Numbered from the stretch's first letter, positions 15,789 through 24,364 are shown. The stretch: DNA of 50,722 nucleotides from DATHBD01 sp035296325 (GCA_035296325.1 DATHBD010000003.1:1-50722), one strand, 5' to 3'. Numbers and translations are program-made. Notes: generated by a model not told the origin, from the letters alone.

Positions 15789-16136
15789 ATGGCAACCGTT
15801 ACCCTGACCACCGAGGACTTTGCCGAGAAGGCCGGGACCGGCATTGTGCTCGTGGACTTCTGGGCCACCTGGTGCCCCCCGTGCCGTGCATTCGCACCGG
15901 TCTACGAGCGGGTCTCCGAGGCGCATCCCGACATCACCTTCGCCAAGGTGGACACCGAGGCACAGCAGGCGCTCGCCGCCGAATTCCAGATCACCTCGAT
16001 TCCGACGGTCATGGCGATCCGGGACGGCGTGGTGGTGTACGCGCAGCCCGGCGCCATCCCGGAGCGGGCGCTGGAGTCCTTGATCAAAGAGGTGCGCGCG
16101 CTGGACATGGAGAAGGTGCGGAGCGAAGTCAGCTGA
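15789..16136 (+). CDS. Thioredoxin (WCPPC active site)
   Basis: A 115-aa cytosolic thioredoxin without signal peptide, reducing protein disulfides with electrons from thioredoxin reductase. The fold is complete: VLVDFWATWCPPC at about 21-33, FAKVDTE, and ITSIPTVMAIRDG with the cis-Pro. The active site is WCPPC instead of the commonest WCGPC, which may shift its redox potential (inference). GGAG at 15779-15782 serves the ATG. No reductase gene is nearby. A SigR-type promoter lies upstream. Confidence 0.93.
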   Translation: MATVTLTTEDFAEKAGTGIVLVDFWATWCPPCRAFAPVYERVSEAHPDITFAKVDTEAQQALAAEFQITSIPTVMAIRDGVVVYAQPGAIPERALESLIKEVRALDMEKVRSEVS

Positions 16137-16151
16137 CCGCTGGACAACTAC

Positions 16152-16167
16152 TAGTACGTATGTTCGA
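16152..16167. promoter_or_regulatory. SOS (LexA) box before the radical SAM gene
   Basis: TAGTACGTATGTTCGA against the actinobacterial LexA consensus TCGAAC-N4-GTTCGA: the right arm GTTCGA is perfect and the left arm matches 4 of 6. The box ends 8 bases before the GTG start and covers a TATGTT -10 candidate at 16159-16164, so bound LexA would block transcription. Confidence 0.6.
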
Positions 16168-16175
16168 ATGGACCG

Positions 16176-17243
16176 GTGCGTTGGGACAACCTGACAGCGA
16201 CTGGCGGTCCTGACGGCGACGACCCGGGTCAGGCGCGCGCGGCGACTCCGTTACCGCTCGCGCTGCCCGGGGCCGTCGTCCGCACGTTCGACACCCCCGA
16301 GTTCGCCGGCATCACCTTCTACGAGGTGCACGCGAAGTCGCTCCTCAACCGGGTGCCCGGGGCATCGAGGGTGCCCTTCGAGTGGACGGTCAACCCGTAC
16401 CGTGGCTGTTCCCACGCCTGCGTGTACTGCTTCGCCCGAAGCACTCACACCTACCTCGATCTCGACGCCGGCCAGGACTTCGACAGCCGGGTGGTCGTCA
16501 AGGTCAACGCCGGCGAGCTGCTCCGGCACGAGTTGGCCTCGCCCCGGTGGGGCGGTCACCACATCGCCATGGGCACCAACGTCGACTGCTACCAGCGGGC
16601 CGAGGGACGCTACCGGCTGATGCCTGAGATCATTGCCGCGCTGCGGGACCGAGCCAACCCGTTCTCCATCCTGACCAAGGGCACGTTGATCGCCCGGGAT
16701 CTCGATCTCCTACGCCAGGCCGCACAGGTGACCACGGTCGCCGTCGCCTTCTCGATCGGCTTCCTGGACCCGGCGCTGTGGCGGACGGTCGAGCCGGGCA
16801 CGCCGGCTCCGCTGCGCCGGCTCGACGTGGTGCGGCAGTTCGCCGACGCGGGCTTCGCCGTGGGCGTGCTGATGGCCCCCATCCTCCCCGGCCTCACCGA
16901 CACCGACGATGCCATCGAAGCGACCGTCCAGGCCATCGCCACCGCCGGTGCGGCCACCGTGTCGCCGCTGGCACTGCATCTGCGCCCAGGGGCGCGCGAG
17001 TGGTACCTGGGCTGGTTGGCGCGCGAGCACCCCGGGCTCGTGCCGCGCTACCGCGAGTTGTACCGGCGCGGCGCCTACCTCGATCAGGGCTACCAGCGGG
17101 AGTTGACGGCACGCGTGCGGTTGGCCGCCCGCAGGTACGGGCTGCCCACCGGTGCCGCGGACAGCCGGCGTCGGGCGGTCGGGACGCGGGGGTCGGTAGC
17201 GCCGACGAAGCCCACCTCAACCGAGCAACTCACGCTGCTCTAG
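16176..17243 (+). CDS. Rv2578c-family radical SAM protein
   Basis: A 355-aa radical SAM enzyme related to spore photoproduct lyase SplB and Rv2578c of Mycobacterium tuberculosis. The 4Fe-4S motif is GCSHACVYCFAR (CxxxCxxC, about residues 77-88). NPYRGC before it and AMGTNVDCYQ and FSILTKG after it are characteristic. The reaction is unknown; DNA repair is suspected. To my recollection the M. tuberculosis orthologue is on the LexA-regulated list, and an SOS-like box lies just upstream here. The start GTG gives MRWDNL, common in the family. There is no ribosome site, so it is probably near-leaderless. Confidence 0.87.
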   Translation: MRWDNLTATGGPDGDDPGQARAATPLPLALPGAVVRTFDTPEFAGITFYEVHAKSLLNRVPGASRVPFEWTVNPYRGCSHACVYCFARSTHTYLDLDAGQDFDSRVVVKVNAGELLRHELASPRWGGHHIAMGTNVDCYQRAEGRYRLMPEIIAALRDRANPFSILTKGTLIARDLDLLRQAAQVTTVAVAFSIGFLDPALWRTVEPGTPAPLRRLDVVRQFADAGFAVGVLMAPILPGLTDTDDAIEATVQAIATAGAATVSPLALHLRPGAREWYLGWLAREHPGLVPRYRELYRRGAYLDQGYQRELTARVRLAARRYGLPTGAADSRRRAVGTRGSVAPTKPTSTEQLTLL

Positions 17244-17256
17244 GACGACAACTTGC

Positions 17257-17262
17257 TACCGT
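17257..17262 (+). promoter_or_regulatory. -10 box of the CoA-binding protein gene
   Basis: TACCGT (TANNNT) followed by 7 bases and the ATG at 17270, a leaderless layout. Confidence 0.4.
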
Positions 17263-17269
17263 TGACAGG

Positions 17270-17680
17270 ATGCGGGAGGCACGCGAGGTACTCGAGCACT
17301 CGGCGACGATCGCGGTCGTCGGAGCGTCACGGCACACCCACAAGGCGGCCCACTCTGTTCCCGCGCAGATGCAGCGCCACGGGTGGCGCATCATCCCGGT
17401 GAACCCGGCGGTGACCGAACTGTTCGGCGAGCGGGCCTACGCCTCGCTGGGCGACATCACCGAGCGGGTCGACCTGGTGAACGTGTTCCGGCCGGCCCGC
17501 GAGGCTCTCGAAGTCGTCCGCCAGGCAATCGCCATCGGCGCTCCGGCCGTGTGGCTGCAACTCGGCATCGCGTCCCCCCAGGCCCGCCAACTCGCCGAGC
17601 AGGCCGGCCTGGACTACGTGGAGGATCGCTGCATCGCGGTCGAGCGCGCCATCGACGGGCTGACCCGCCTCCGGGTCTGA
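17270..17680 (+). CDS. CoA-binding domain protein (YccU-like)
   Basis: A 136-aa stand-alone Rossmann protein of the CoA_binding_2 family (E. coli YccU type). IAVVGASRHTHKAAHSVPAQMQRHGWRIIPVNP (about 14-46, in two parts) is the nucleotide-binding beta-alpha-beta; LVNVFRPA, VWLQLGIAS and the closing VEDRCIAVE are also family hallmarks. It has no catalytic domain and probably senses CoA or a nucleotide (inference). It follows the radical SAM gene by 26 bases but has its own -10 candidate. Confidence 0.87.
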   Translation: MREAREVLEHSATIAVVGASRHTHKAAHSVPAQMQRHGWRIIPVNPAVTELFGERAYASLGDITERVDLVNVFRPAREALEVVRQAIAIGAPAVWLQLGIASPQARQLAEQAGLDYVEDRCIAVERAIDGLTRLRV

Positions 17681-17690
17681 CCGCCACCGG

Positions 17691-18608
17691 TCACCGGTAC
17701 TGCGCCTCGCGGACGCTGTTGCCACCGTCAACCACCAGCATCTGACCGGTGATGTAGGACGCCGCCGGTGAGCACAGGAACGAGATCGCGGCGGCCACCT
17801 CCTCCGGCGTGCCCGGCCGGCCCATCGGCGTGCCAAAGCCCTGCTTGAGCTCCACCAGCGTGGACGCCGCGGTGTGGATGATCCCCGGCGCCACGGCGTT
17901 GACCGTGATGCCGTCGGCCACCAGTTCCATGGCGAGTGCCCGGGTCAGCCCGACCACGCCCGCCTTCGCGGCCGCGTACCCCGCCTCGGCGGGCAGCGCG
18001 TTGATCGGCCCCGCGGTGGCGGCGAGGTTGACGATGCGGCCCCAACCCTGCTCGGTCATCCCGCCCACGAACGCGCGGCTGACCAGGAATGCGGTAGTCA
18101 GGTTCCGGTCGATCTCGGCACGCCACTCGTCGTAGGTGAGCTGAGCCACCGGCCGCACCACCTCCGGGCTCGCCTTGCTGGCGAGGCCGGCGTTGTTCAC
18201 CACGATCTCCGGGATGCCCACCTGCTCGACGATGGCGTCGGCGAGCGCGCCGACCTCCGCCTCCACCGTGAGGTCGGCCACGAAGCCGGTGACGCCCAGT
18301 TCAGCAGCGCGGTCGTGGATGCGCCGGGTGGTCGAGACGATGGCGACCACGGCCCCCAGCGAGCGCAGCCGCCGCGCGGTGGCGTAGCCGATACCGTCCG
18401 GGCTACCGGCGCCGGTCACCAGCGCGACCCGACCGTCGAGCCGGTCCAGTGCAGGGGTCGGGGCGGCGTCATCGAGGCCGTCCTCCGCGGCGGGATCGGC
18501 GCCCGGCGCGGGCACCGACCGGAGCGTTCGCCGCCCGGCCGAGGGTCGGCTGACGTCTCGCCGGGTACCTTTGCCGGCCGGGCCGTTGGAGCGTGCGTCG
18601 GGTGCCAT
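17691..18608 (-). CDS. SDR-family oxidoreductase with Thr at the catalytic Ser position
   Basis: A 305-aa short-chain dehydrogenase/reductase. After a 50-residue basic, Pro/Ala-rich leader come TGAGSPDGIGYA (NAD(P) loop), VNNAG and YAAAK (catalytic Tyr and Lys). The residue 13 before the Tyr, normally Ser, is Thr (NLAATAG). The C-terminus has VAPGIIHT and YITGQMLVVDGG, as in FabG-like enzymes. The substrate is unknown. The start at ATG 18608 is the best choice inside a longer open frame. Convergent with the CoA-binding gene, 10 bases apart. Confidence 0.82.
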   Translation of the reverse strand: MAPDARSNGPAGKGTRRDVSRPSAGRRTLRSVPAPGADPAAEDGLDDAAPTPALDRLDGRVALVTGAGSPDGIGYATARRLRSLGAVVAIVSTTRRIHDRAAELGVTGFVADLTVEAEVGALADAIVEQVGIPEIVVNNAGLASKASPEVVRPVAQLTYDEWRAEIDRNLTTAFLVSRAFVGGMTEQGWGRIVNLAATAGPINALPAEAGYAAAKAGVVGLTRALAMELVADGITVNAVAPGIIHTAASTLVELKQGFGTPMGRPGTPEEVAAAISFLCSPAASYITGQMLVVDGGNSVREAQYR

Positions 18609-18855
18609 ACCGGTGATCCTGCCGCCCGCCCGGCCGTCGGGCAATGCGACGCGTCGAACCGGGCCCGGTTGCACCCGGCGGGCGCGACTCTGCGAAGACA
18701 CGCAGCGGCCCGGCGCAGGCCCACCGGCGGCGCCGATCACGGAGCCCTGGGCGCCGCCGCGCGGTGTTGCGCAAGCCCGCAGGTGCTCGGGCCAACACGA
18801 AGGGGCGGTCGCCGGCTACCCTGACCGCATCCCGCCCTACGTCGACGGAGCCCTG

Positions 18856-19494
18856 ATGACCCACCCGGACCAACCCGGCACCTGGTCGGACCCGTTGCGG
18901 CCAACGCCGCTCCAGGACCCGAACTCACCGACCGTCCCAGTGCCCGGCCAGGGGTTCGCCCCGTCCGAACCGGCCACGCTCGGGCAGACCCAGCCGCAGG
19001 CATCTCCGGACCAGGCATACGCCCCGCCAGAGCCGCCGTACCAGAGCCAGCCCTACCAGAGCCAGCCCTACCAGGGTCAGTCCCACCCGGATCAGCCGTA
19101 CAGCGCGCCGGTATACCCCGAACCTGCATACGCCGACTCCGGCTACGCCGCGGGTCCGGCCGGCTACACCGCGCCGGGCTACCCGCCGTACGGCTACGGG
19201 GCCCCGGCCGCCCCCACCACGAACGCTCTGGCGATCACCTCGCTGGTGCTGTCCCTGGTCGGCCTGGTCACCTGCGGCGTGACGGGGCTCATCGGCGCCA
19301 TCCTGGGGCACGTCGCGAAACGGCAGATCCGCGAGCGCCGGGAAGGCGGCGAGGGTATGGCCACCGCTGGAATCATCGTTGGCTGGATCGTGTTCGTGCT
19401 GATGGCGCTGATGTTCATCGGCTACATCGTCTTCATGGTCTGGCTGGTGGAAAATGCTCCTGACTTGGCGGAACCGACTCCGACGTTCGGCTGA
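18856..19494 (+). CDS. DUF4190 membrane protein with Gln/Pro/Tyr-rich N-terminus
   Basis: A 212-aa protein. Residues 1-120 are low-complexity and Pro/Gln/Tyr-rich, with three YQSQP/YQGQS units near 61-76 and further Tyr-Pro units, probably disordered. Residues 120-200 are a DUF4190 domain with two helices: LAITSLVLSLVGLVTCGVTGLIGAILG, the basic GHVAKRQIRERR, and GIIVGWIVFVLMALMFIGYIVFMVWL (given in parts). ATG 18856 has GGAG 5 bases upstream. The 3' end overlaps the next SDR gene by 41 bases if that gene starts at 19454. Confidence 0.82.
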   Translation: MTHPDQPGTWSDPLRPTPLQDPNSPTVPVPGQGFAPSEPATLGQTQPQASPDQAYAPPEPPYQSQPYQSQPYQGQSHPDQPYSAPVYPEPAYADSGYAAGPAGYTAPGYPPYGYGAPAAPTTNALAITSLVLSLVGLVTCGVTGLIGAILGHVAKRQIRERREGGEGMATAGIIVGWIVFVLMALMFIGYIVFMVWLVENAPDLAEPTPTFG

Positions 19495-20320
19495 CGCGGT
19501 GCCGGACCTGACCGGCCGGGTCGCGGTCGTCACGGGGGCGAGTTCGGGCATCGGGCTGGCCGCCGCGGTCGCGCTGGCCCGGCGCGGCGCCCGGGTCGTC
19601 CTGGTCGGGCGAAATCGGGACCGACTGGCCAAGGCGGAGCGGCGGGTCCGCGGTGTCGCCCGCGGCGCTGCCCCGATCGCGCTTCGAGCCGACTTCACGC
19701 AGCTGACCGAGGTGCGCTCGCTCGCGGAGGAGATCCGGGGGCAGTGCGACACCATCGAGGTCCTGTCCAACAACGCCGGTGGACTGATCCCGCGGCGGGC
19801 CATCACCGCGGACGGGTTCGAGACGACGCTGCAGACCAACCATCTGGCGCCATTCCTGCTCGCCAACCTGCTCAGGGAGGAGCTGCGGGGCGGCCGTCTC
19901 ATCTCCACGGCCTCGGTGGCACACCGGATCGGCCAGGTCAATCCGGCCGATCTGAGCTGCGGCGGCCGGTACTCCCGGTGGCGCGCGTACGGCTCGGCGA
20001 AGCAGGCGAACATTCTCTTCACCCAGGAAGCGGCACGGCGCTGGCCGGACATCCTCGCGACCAGCTTCCACCCCGGCCTGGTCCGCACCAGGTTCGCCGC
20101 CGGCACCCCGTTCGCCCCGCTGCTCCGGATCGCTCCGATGATCAAGTCGCCGGAGCAGGGCGCCGAGACACTGGTGTGGCTCGCTTCCGCACCAGCGGCC
20201 GAACTGGTGTCCGGCGGGTACTACGTGGGCCGCACCCTGACCGAGCCGGCGCCGAACGCCAGCGACGCCACGCTCGCCGCCTGGCTCTGGGACGCCAGCG
20301 CGGCCGTGTCGCTCCCCTAG
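19454..20320 (+). CDS. SDR-family oxidoreductase (retinol-dehydrogenase-like)
   Basis: A 288-aa short-chain dehydrogenase of the WWOX/retinol dehydrogenase-like group. VVTGASSGIGLA (nucleotide loop), VLSNNAGG, LISTASVAHRIG (catalytic Ser) and YGSAKQANILF (Tyr, Lys) are all intact, and SFHPGLVRTRF follows. The natural substrate is unknown. ATG 19454 is preceded by GGTGGAA. The GTG at 19499 is an alternative that removes the overlap with the DUF4190 gene. Confidence 0.85.
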   Translation: MLLTWRNRLRRSADAVPDLTGRVAVVTGASSGIGLAAAVALARRGARVVLVGRNRDRLAKAERRVRGVARGAAPIALRADFTQLTEVRSLAEEIRGQCDTIEVLSNNAGGLIPRRAITADGFETTLQTNHLAPFLLANLLREELRGGRLISTASVAHRIGQVNPADLSCGGRYSRWRAYGSAKQANILFTQEAARRWPDILATSFHPGLVRTRFAAGTPFAPLLRIAPMIKSPEQGAETLVWLASAPAAELVSGGYYVGRTLTEPAPNASDATLAAWLWDASAAVSLP

Positions 20321-20324
20321 CCGT

Positions 20325-20816
20325 CTACCGCTTCCGCACCCGGTGCAGCCGGAACGGCTTGCGTGCCGGACGGGCGGCCGGGGTTTCCGGTGGGATCGCC
20401 GCGAGCGAGCCGTCGGGCAGCGACGGGCCCGCTTCCCCGGGCTCGCCGACTGGTCGGAGTCGGATGATCTGACAACCCTGGGCCCATCGCAGGACGGTCT
20501 GCTGCGGCCCGCCCACCGCATTCAGCCGTTTGGCGGCGAGCGCCGGAGCGATGACGTCCCACTGCGGGGTGCCGATGTCCACTGCGGACACCTCGGCGGG
20601 CCAGCTCACCACGCGGCCGCCGTGGTCCCCGCGAAGTGTCACGGTGGCGGCGGCCGCCTCCGGAAGGCCGGCGGCGGGCTGCTCGCCGGGCCCGGTCACC
20701 ACGTAGAGGGAGTCTTCGATCCACAGACACCAGACGGCGTAACCTGGACCGGCACCGGGCACGGTGAGCCACGCGACGGCCGCCTTCTTCGCGGCCTCTT
20801 CGACGATCGGGTGCAT
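20325..20816 (-). CDS. Conserved hypothetical protein
   Basis: A 163-aa soluble protein not firmly recognised. It begins MHPIVEEAAKKAAVAWLTV, then alternates short beta-like stretches (YAVWCLWIEDSLYVVTGPGEQ, TVTLRGDHGGRVVSWPAEV; given in parts), as in split-barrel flavin-binding proteins (a resemblance only), and ends with a basic Pro/Arg/Lys tail. Codon bias and length support a real gene. Convergent with the SDR gene, 4 bases apart. Confidence 0.65.
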   Translation of the reverse strand: MHPIVEEAAKKAAVAWLTVPGAGPGYAVWCLWIEDSLYVVTGPGEQPAAGLPEAAAATVTLRGDHGGRVVSWPAEVSAVDIGTPQWDVIAPALAAKRLNAVGGPQQTVLRWAQGCQIIRLRPVGEPGEAGPSLPDGSLAAIPPETPAARPARKPFRLHRVRKR

Positions 20817-20852
20817 GCTGCCAGTGTGCCAGCCGGGCCGCGACGACGGTCG

Positions 20853-21776
20853 TCAGTTCGCGGCACAGCGGGCCGGCCCGCCCGGATCCGGGTCGGCCCG
20901 GTCGATGCCGCAGTGGAAGGCCTCGACCGACTCGCTCCGTTCCCCGTTGTCGCCGATCCTGATCGTGGCCACGCGCATCAGCGAGATCCGCTTGTGTACC
21001 GGCTCCCCGGTCGCGGGATCGAACCGGATCGTGCCGGTGGTGCCCAGGTACGGGTGTACGGCATTGTGCCGCAGCACCTCGGTGAAGACCACCGCCGGAC
21101 TCACCGCGCGCAGCTCCCAGCCGCTGTCGCTCAGCCGCTGAGCGGCCTCCACCACCATGCGGGTCGCGTCGTACGCGAGGCCCAGCCGTTCGCCGGCTGG
21201 CTACCGGCGGAACACCGACGGGGCTCCAGGAGGCCCTCTCTCCGGATCAGACCCAGAAAACCGGCGCGCGCGTCGTCACCCTTGGCCGCCGCCAGGGCGG
21301 CGCACGTCGTGAGCGCGGACTTCAACACGTACATCAGCGGCATGTTCGGCGCGTCCATACGCTTCTGGTCATTGGCCATGTACCGGTTCACCGAGTCGCC
21401 GGCGACCAGGTTCGTGGGCAGCGAACGCCCGCCGACGCAGGCCGTCTGGAGTCCACTGAGGAACTCGTCGAAGTCGGAGTAGCGACCGGCGAAGAACAGC
21501 AGCCCGGAGAAGCCGCACTCGCGGGCCAGGCTGACCCGGGAAGTGAACTCGGTGGCGGTGACGCGGAACCGGTCCTCCGCCGCCGACTTCAGCGTCCGGA
21601 CGTAGAGATCGCTGTCGAGGTCGGCGATGAGTCACCCGGATCAGCGGAAGCCGGCGATCGGAGAGCCCGCCGGGCCGCCGTACCAGCGTGGCGAGCAGCC
21701 CGAGCAGCGCAGCCATCCCGCTCGGAGACTGCACAGTCGTGCCGGACGCGTGATTGACCGGGGACGATTGGGCCAC
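20853..21776 (-). pseudogene. Broken gene for a periplasmic substrate-binding-like protein
   Basis: Three segments of one protein lie in different leftward frames. Segment 1 starts at GTG 21776 (GGAGG 4 bases upstream) and runs through LLGLLATLVRR to RLPLIRV near 21630. A frame change leads to segment 2 (IADLDSDLYVRTLKSAAEDRF ... FFAGRYSDFDEFLSGLQ ... NRYMANDQKRM), ending near 21200. After a second shift with an in-frame TAG, segment 3 (GERLGLAYDATRMVVEAAQRL ... HPYLGTTGTIRFDPATGEPVHK) runs to TGA at 20853. The pieces resemble the type I periplasmic-binding fold of branched-chain amino acid receptors. The first segment is short, so an internal deletion is also likely. Confidence 0.75.
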
Positions 21777-21836
21777 AGCACCTCCGTCGTAGTCTGCCGA
21801 CCCATCCAGTGTGCACCAGTCCACCAAGGACGGCGG

Positions 21837-22421
21837 TCAGCCGGGAAGCGCCGCCCGGGGGCCGCGGTCGACGTACTCGACGCAGGAGTATCGACTGACC
21901 TGCATCCCGTCCGGCCAGGCATCTGGTGGCCAGCCGCCCTTCGCCAGCAGGGCGCGTACGAACCGGACGGGGTCGTCGACCTTGTGCCAGACCGCCGGCA
22001 GGAAGGTCGCCCGGCGCGTGCCGTCGGTGAGCAGCACACCGTCCACGCCCGGCCGGAGCGCGGCAGCGAGCTCGTCGCAGCCGCCGACCGGCACGGGTTC
22101 CAACGGGCCGAGCACGGAAACCTTCACGTCCAGATCCGGCCACTCGGCCCGGGTCACCGGCGGCAGCCGCGGGTCGCGGGTGGCGCCTTCGGCGTTGTGG
22201 ATCACATCGAGGCAGAGCGGCCGGCTGGCCAGCACCGTGCCGACACAGCCCCGCAGCGCGCCGGCCCGGTCGATGGTCACGAACGAAGCTCCGGGCTCCC
22301 ACAACCGCGAGTCGGCCGGCGGTCCGTCCGGGGCGCTCCGACCGGACAGCACGGCACCGATGGCGTCGCGGGCCAGACGAGCCACCGTCACGCTGTCCTC
22401 GGGCAGGAGCCCCCAGATCAT
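21837..22421 (-). CDS. AMMECR1-domain protein (AmmeMemoRadiSam component A type)
   Basis: A 194-aa protein covering the AMMECR1 domain: SFVTIDRAGALRGCVGTV (about 50-67), LDVIHNAEGATRDPRLPPV, DLDVKVSVLGPLEPV and TFLPAVWHKVDDPVRFV in order. The family's partners in the AmmeMemoRadiSam system (a MEMO-like protein and a radical SAM enzyme) are not adjacent, so this is a lone copy within the window. The biochemical role is unproven. The ATG follows a TAGCCT box by 6 bases, so it is probably leaderless. The neighbour downstream is a pseudogene. Confidence 0.87.
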   Translation of the reverse strand: MIWGLLPEDSVTVARLARDAIGAVLSGRSAPDGPPADSRLWEPGASFVTIDRAGALRGCVGTVLASRPLCLDVIHNAEGATRDPRLPPVTRAEWPDLDVKVSVLGPLEPVPVGGCDELAAALRPGVDGVLLTDGTRRATFLPAVWHKVDDPVRFVRALLAKGGWPPDAWPDGMQVSRYSCVEYVDRGPRAALPG

Positions 22422-22427
22422 GGTGCC

Positions 22428-22433
22428 AGGCTA
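22428..22433 (-). promoter_or_regulatory. -10 box of the AMMECR1 gene
   Basis: Read leftward TAGCCT (TANNNT), 6 bases before the ATG at 22421. Confidence 0.4.
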
Positions 22434-22472
22434 CGCGCGTGCGTCCCCCGCCGCCCAGCGCAACACATCGAC

Positions 22473-23249
22473 TCACACGGGTGCCGGGGTGCGCCCGGCC
22501 ATCTCGACGACCTCCGTCAGGGACGTGACGTCAGCGCCGGACCAGTGCCGATCGGCGTTGAACGTCAGATGTCCGGCCAGGTCAGGGGCGGAGAGCCGGA
22601 CGGCCGTCATGCCGACCGCCCGGGCGCCGGTCAACTCCTGGCTACCCCCGTCGCCGACGTAGAGGCAGTCGGTCGGCGACACTCCGAGCCGGGCACAGGC
22701 AGCGAGATACATCGATGGATCCGGCTTGCACCGGCCCACCTGTACGGAGTAGACGCACACGTCCAGCAGCGGGGCGACCGGCAGTGCCGGCAGAAAGCGC
22801 GGCAGTTCGTACCAGCAGTCGCTGACCAACGCGGTGCGAAGTCCACGCCGGCGCAGTGCGGCCAGGGCAGGGACCGCATCGGCGCGCAGCCGCGTGTCGG
22901 CCGCAACGGCGGCGACCCGCGCCCCGACCGCCGCGGTGAGCGCCGCTCGGCTGGGAGCCGCGCCGAGTTCACCGGCGATCCGGGCGAGCGCGTCGAACGG
23001 CGTTCCGTAATCGCCGCTGGCCCGCTCGTAGAAGGTGCGGTCCAGGGCCGCCGCGAAGCTCGCCGGCTCGCAGCCGAGCGACCGGACGATGGGCGCGTGC
23101 GCGGCGCCACGCCGTACGGCGGTGGTCAGGGTGCCGAAGAAGTCGAAGAGCACAGCTCGATAGGCGGAGGAGGTTGGGGAGGATCCGGGTATTCTCTGAC
23201 GAATCGGTCGGAAGCTGGCCGCGCTGGGACGCGGCGGAGCACTATGCAT
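22473..23249 (-). CDS. HAD-superfamily hydrolase
   Basis: A 258-aa HAD phosphatase-like enzyme. Motif I is VLFDFFGTLT, with the nucleophile Asp but Phe at the +2 position where phosphatases have the acid/base Asp, as in haloacid-dehalogenase-like members. Motif II is ALVSDCW, motif III is KPDPSMY (Lys) and motif IV is YVGDGGSQEL. A helical cap lies between about 45 and 130. The substrate is unknown. ATG 23249 has GGAAGG 6 bases before it; the first 30 residues are a Ser/Pro/Arg-rich leader. Divergent from the EamA transporter gene. Confidence 0.83.
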   Translation of the reverse strand: MHSAPPRPSAASFRPIRQRIPGSSPTSSAYRAVLFDFFGTLTTAVRRGAAHAPIVRSLGCEPASFAAALDRTFYERASGDYGTPFDALARIAGELGAAPSRAALTAAVGARVAAVAADTRLRADAVPALAALRRRGLRTALVSDCWYELPRFLPALPVAPLLDVCVYSVQVGRCKPDPSMYLAACARLGVSPTDCLYVGDGGSQELTGARAVGMTAVRLSAPDLAGHLTFNADRHWSGADVTSLTEVVEMAGRTPAPV

Positions 23250-23362
23250 TGTTGACCTTCCGGATGGGAAGTTGCGGGGAGCCGCAAGGCCGAACTTACC
23301 CAGCGTATTGGCAGGTTCACCCAAACGAGTGTCGGATCAAGGACACTTCGCGCTCTGGCACG

Positions 23363-24364
23363 ATGGCTCCGATGCCTTCGCGCCGCACGCCCCCGCACCG
23401 CCGCCGGTCCGATCCGGCCGCCCACTTCGGTGTAGGCCTACCCACCACCGTCGCGCTCACGGTCGCGGTCCTGGCGGTCTCGTCGTCGGCGCCGCTGATC
23501 GCGTTCGCGGCAGCGCCGGCGCTCGCGATCGCGTTCTGGCGCAACGCAATGGCCGTCGCGGTGATCGCTCCCGCGATCGCCGTCCGACGCCGCGCCGAGC
23601 TCGTCGGACTGTTCCGCCGGGGCGGCCGACGACAGATGCTCCTGTGTGTGGCGGCCGGCGTGGCCCTCGCCGGGCACTTCGGCACCTGGGTACCGAGCGC
23701 GAAGCTCACCAGCGTCGCGGCCGCCACCGCGCTGGTCTCGACGCAGCCGGTCTGGGCGGCCATGATCGCGGCGCTGCGGGGCGTCCACATCGCCCGGACC
23801 ACCTGGCTCGGCATCGGCGTCGCGATGCTGGGAGCGATCCTCGCCACCGGCGCCGACCTCACCGTCTCAACCCGTGCGGTGACCGGAGACCTGTTGGCGC
23901 TCACCGGAGCCGTGCTGGCCGCGGTGTACGCCACCTACGGCGAACGCGCCCGGGCGACGATCAGCACGACGACCTACACCGGCATCTGTTACAGCGTCTG
24001 CGCCGTGCTGCTGCTGGGCGTCTGCCTGATCTTCGGCGTACCCATGCACGGGTTCTCCACGGCAACCTGGGTGGCCCTCGTCGCGCTCACGGTAGGCCCG
24101 CAACTGCTTGGGCACTCACTGATCAACTACGCCCTGCACCGGGTCACCGCAACCACGGTGTCGGTCCTGCTCCTGCTCGAGGTGCCGGCCGCAGCCGTAC
24201 TGGGGTGGCTGTGGCTGGACCAGCTCCCCCAGCTCGGCAGCCTCCCAGGACTGGCTGTCCTGCTGCTCGGCGTGACCATCGTGCTGGTGGGTGCCGCCCG
24301 GAGCAGCCGTCAGTCCCCGAACGGCGGGATGGCGATCTCGTCGGCGGCGATGGGTACGACCTGA
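23363..24364 (+). CDS. EamA/DMT-family transporter
   Basis: A 333-aa integral membrane protein with about ten helices in two EamA repeats (about 25-155 and 170-310), typical of drug/metabolite exporters such as RhaT/YdcZ relatives. The pattern VAAATALVSTQPVWAAMIAAL in repeat 1 and LLLLEVPAAAVLGWLWL in repeat 2 is characteristic. The substrate is unknown. No good ribosome site precedes ATG 23363; ATG 23372 is an alternative. The last 20 residues (after AARSSR) are polar and overlap a protein-like opposite-strand frame, so the original C-terminus may have been shorter. Confidence 0.85.
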   Translation: MAPMPSRRTPPHRRRSDPAAHFGVGLPTTVALTVAVLAVSSSAPLIAFAAAPALAIAFWRNAMAVAVIAPAIAVRRRAELVGLFRRGGRRQMLLCVAAGVALAGHFGTWVPSAKLTSVAAATALVSTQPVWAAMIAALRGVHIARTTWLGIGVAMLGAILATGADLTVSTRAVTGDLLALTGAVLAAVYATYGERARATISTTTYTGICYSVCAVLLLGVCLIFGVPMHGFSTATWVALVALTVGPQLLGHSLINYALHRVTATTVSVLLLLEVPAAAVLGWLWLDQLPQLGSLPGLAVLLLGVTIVLVGAARSSRQSPNGGMAISSAAMGTT

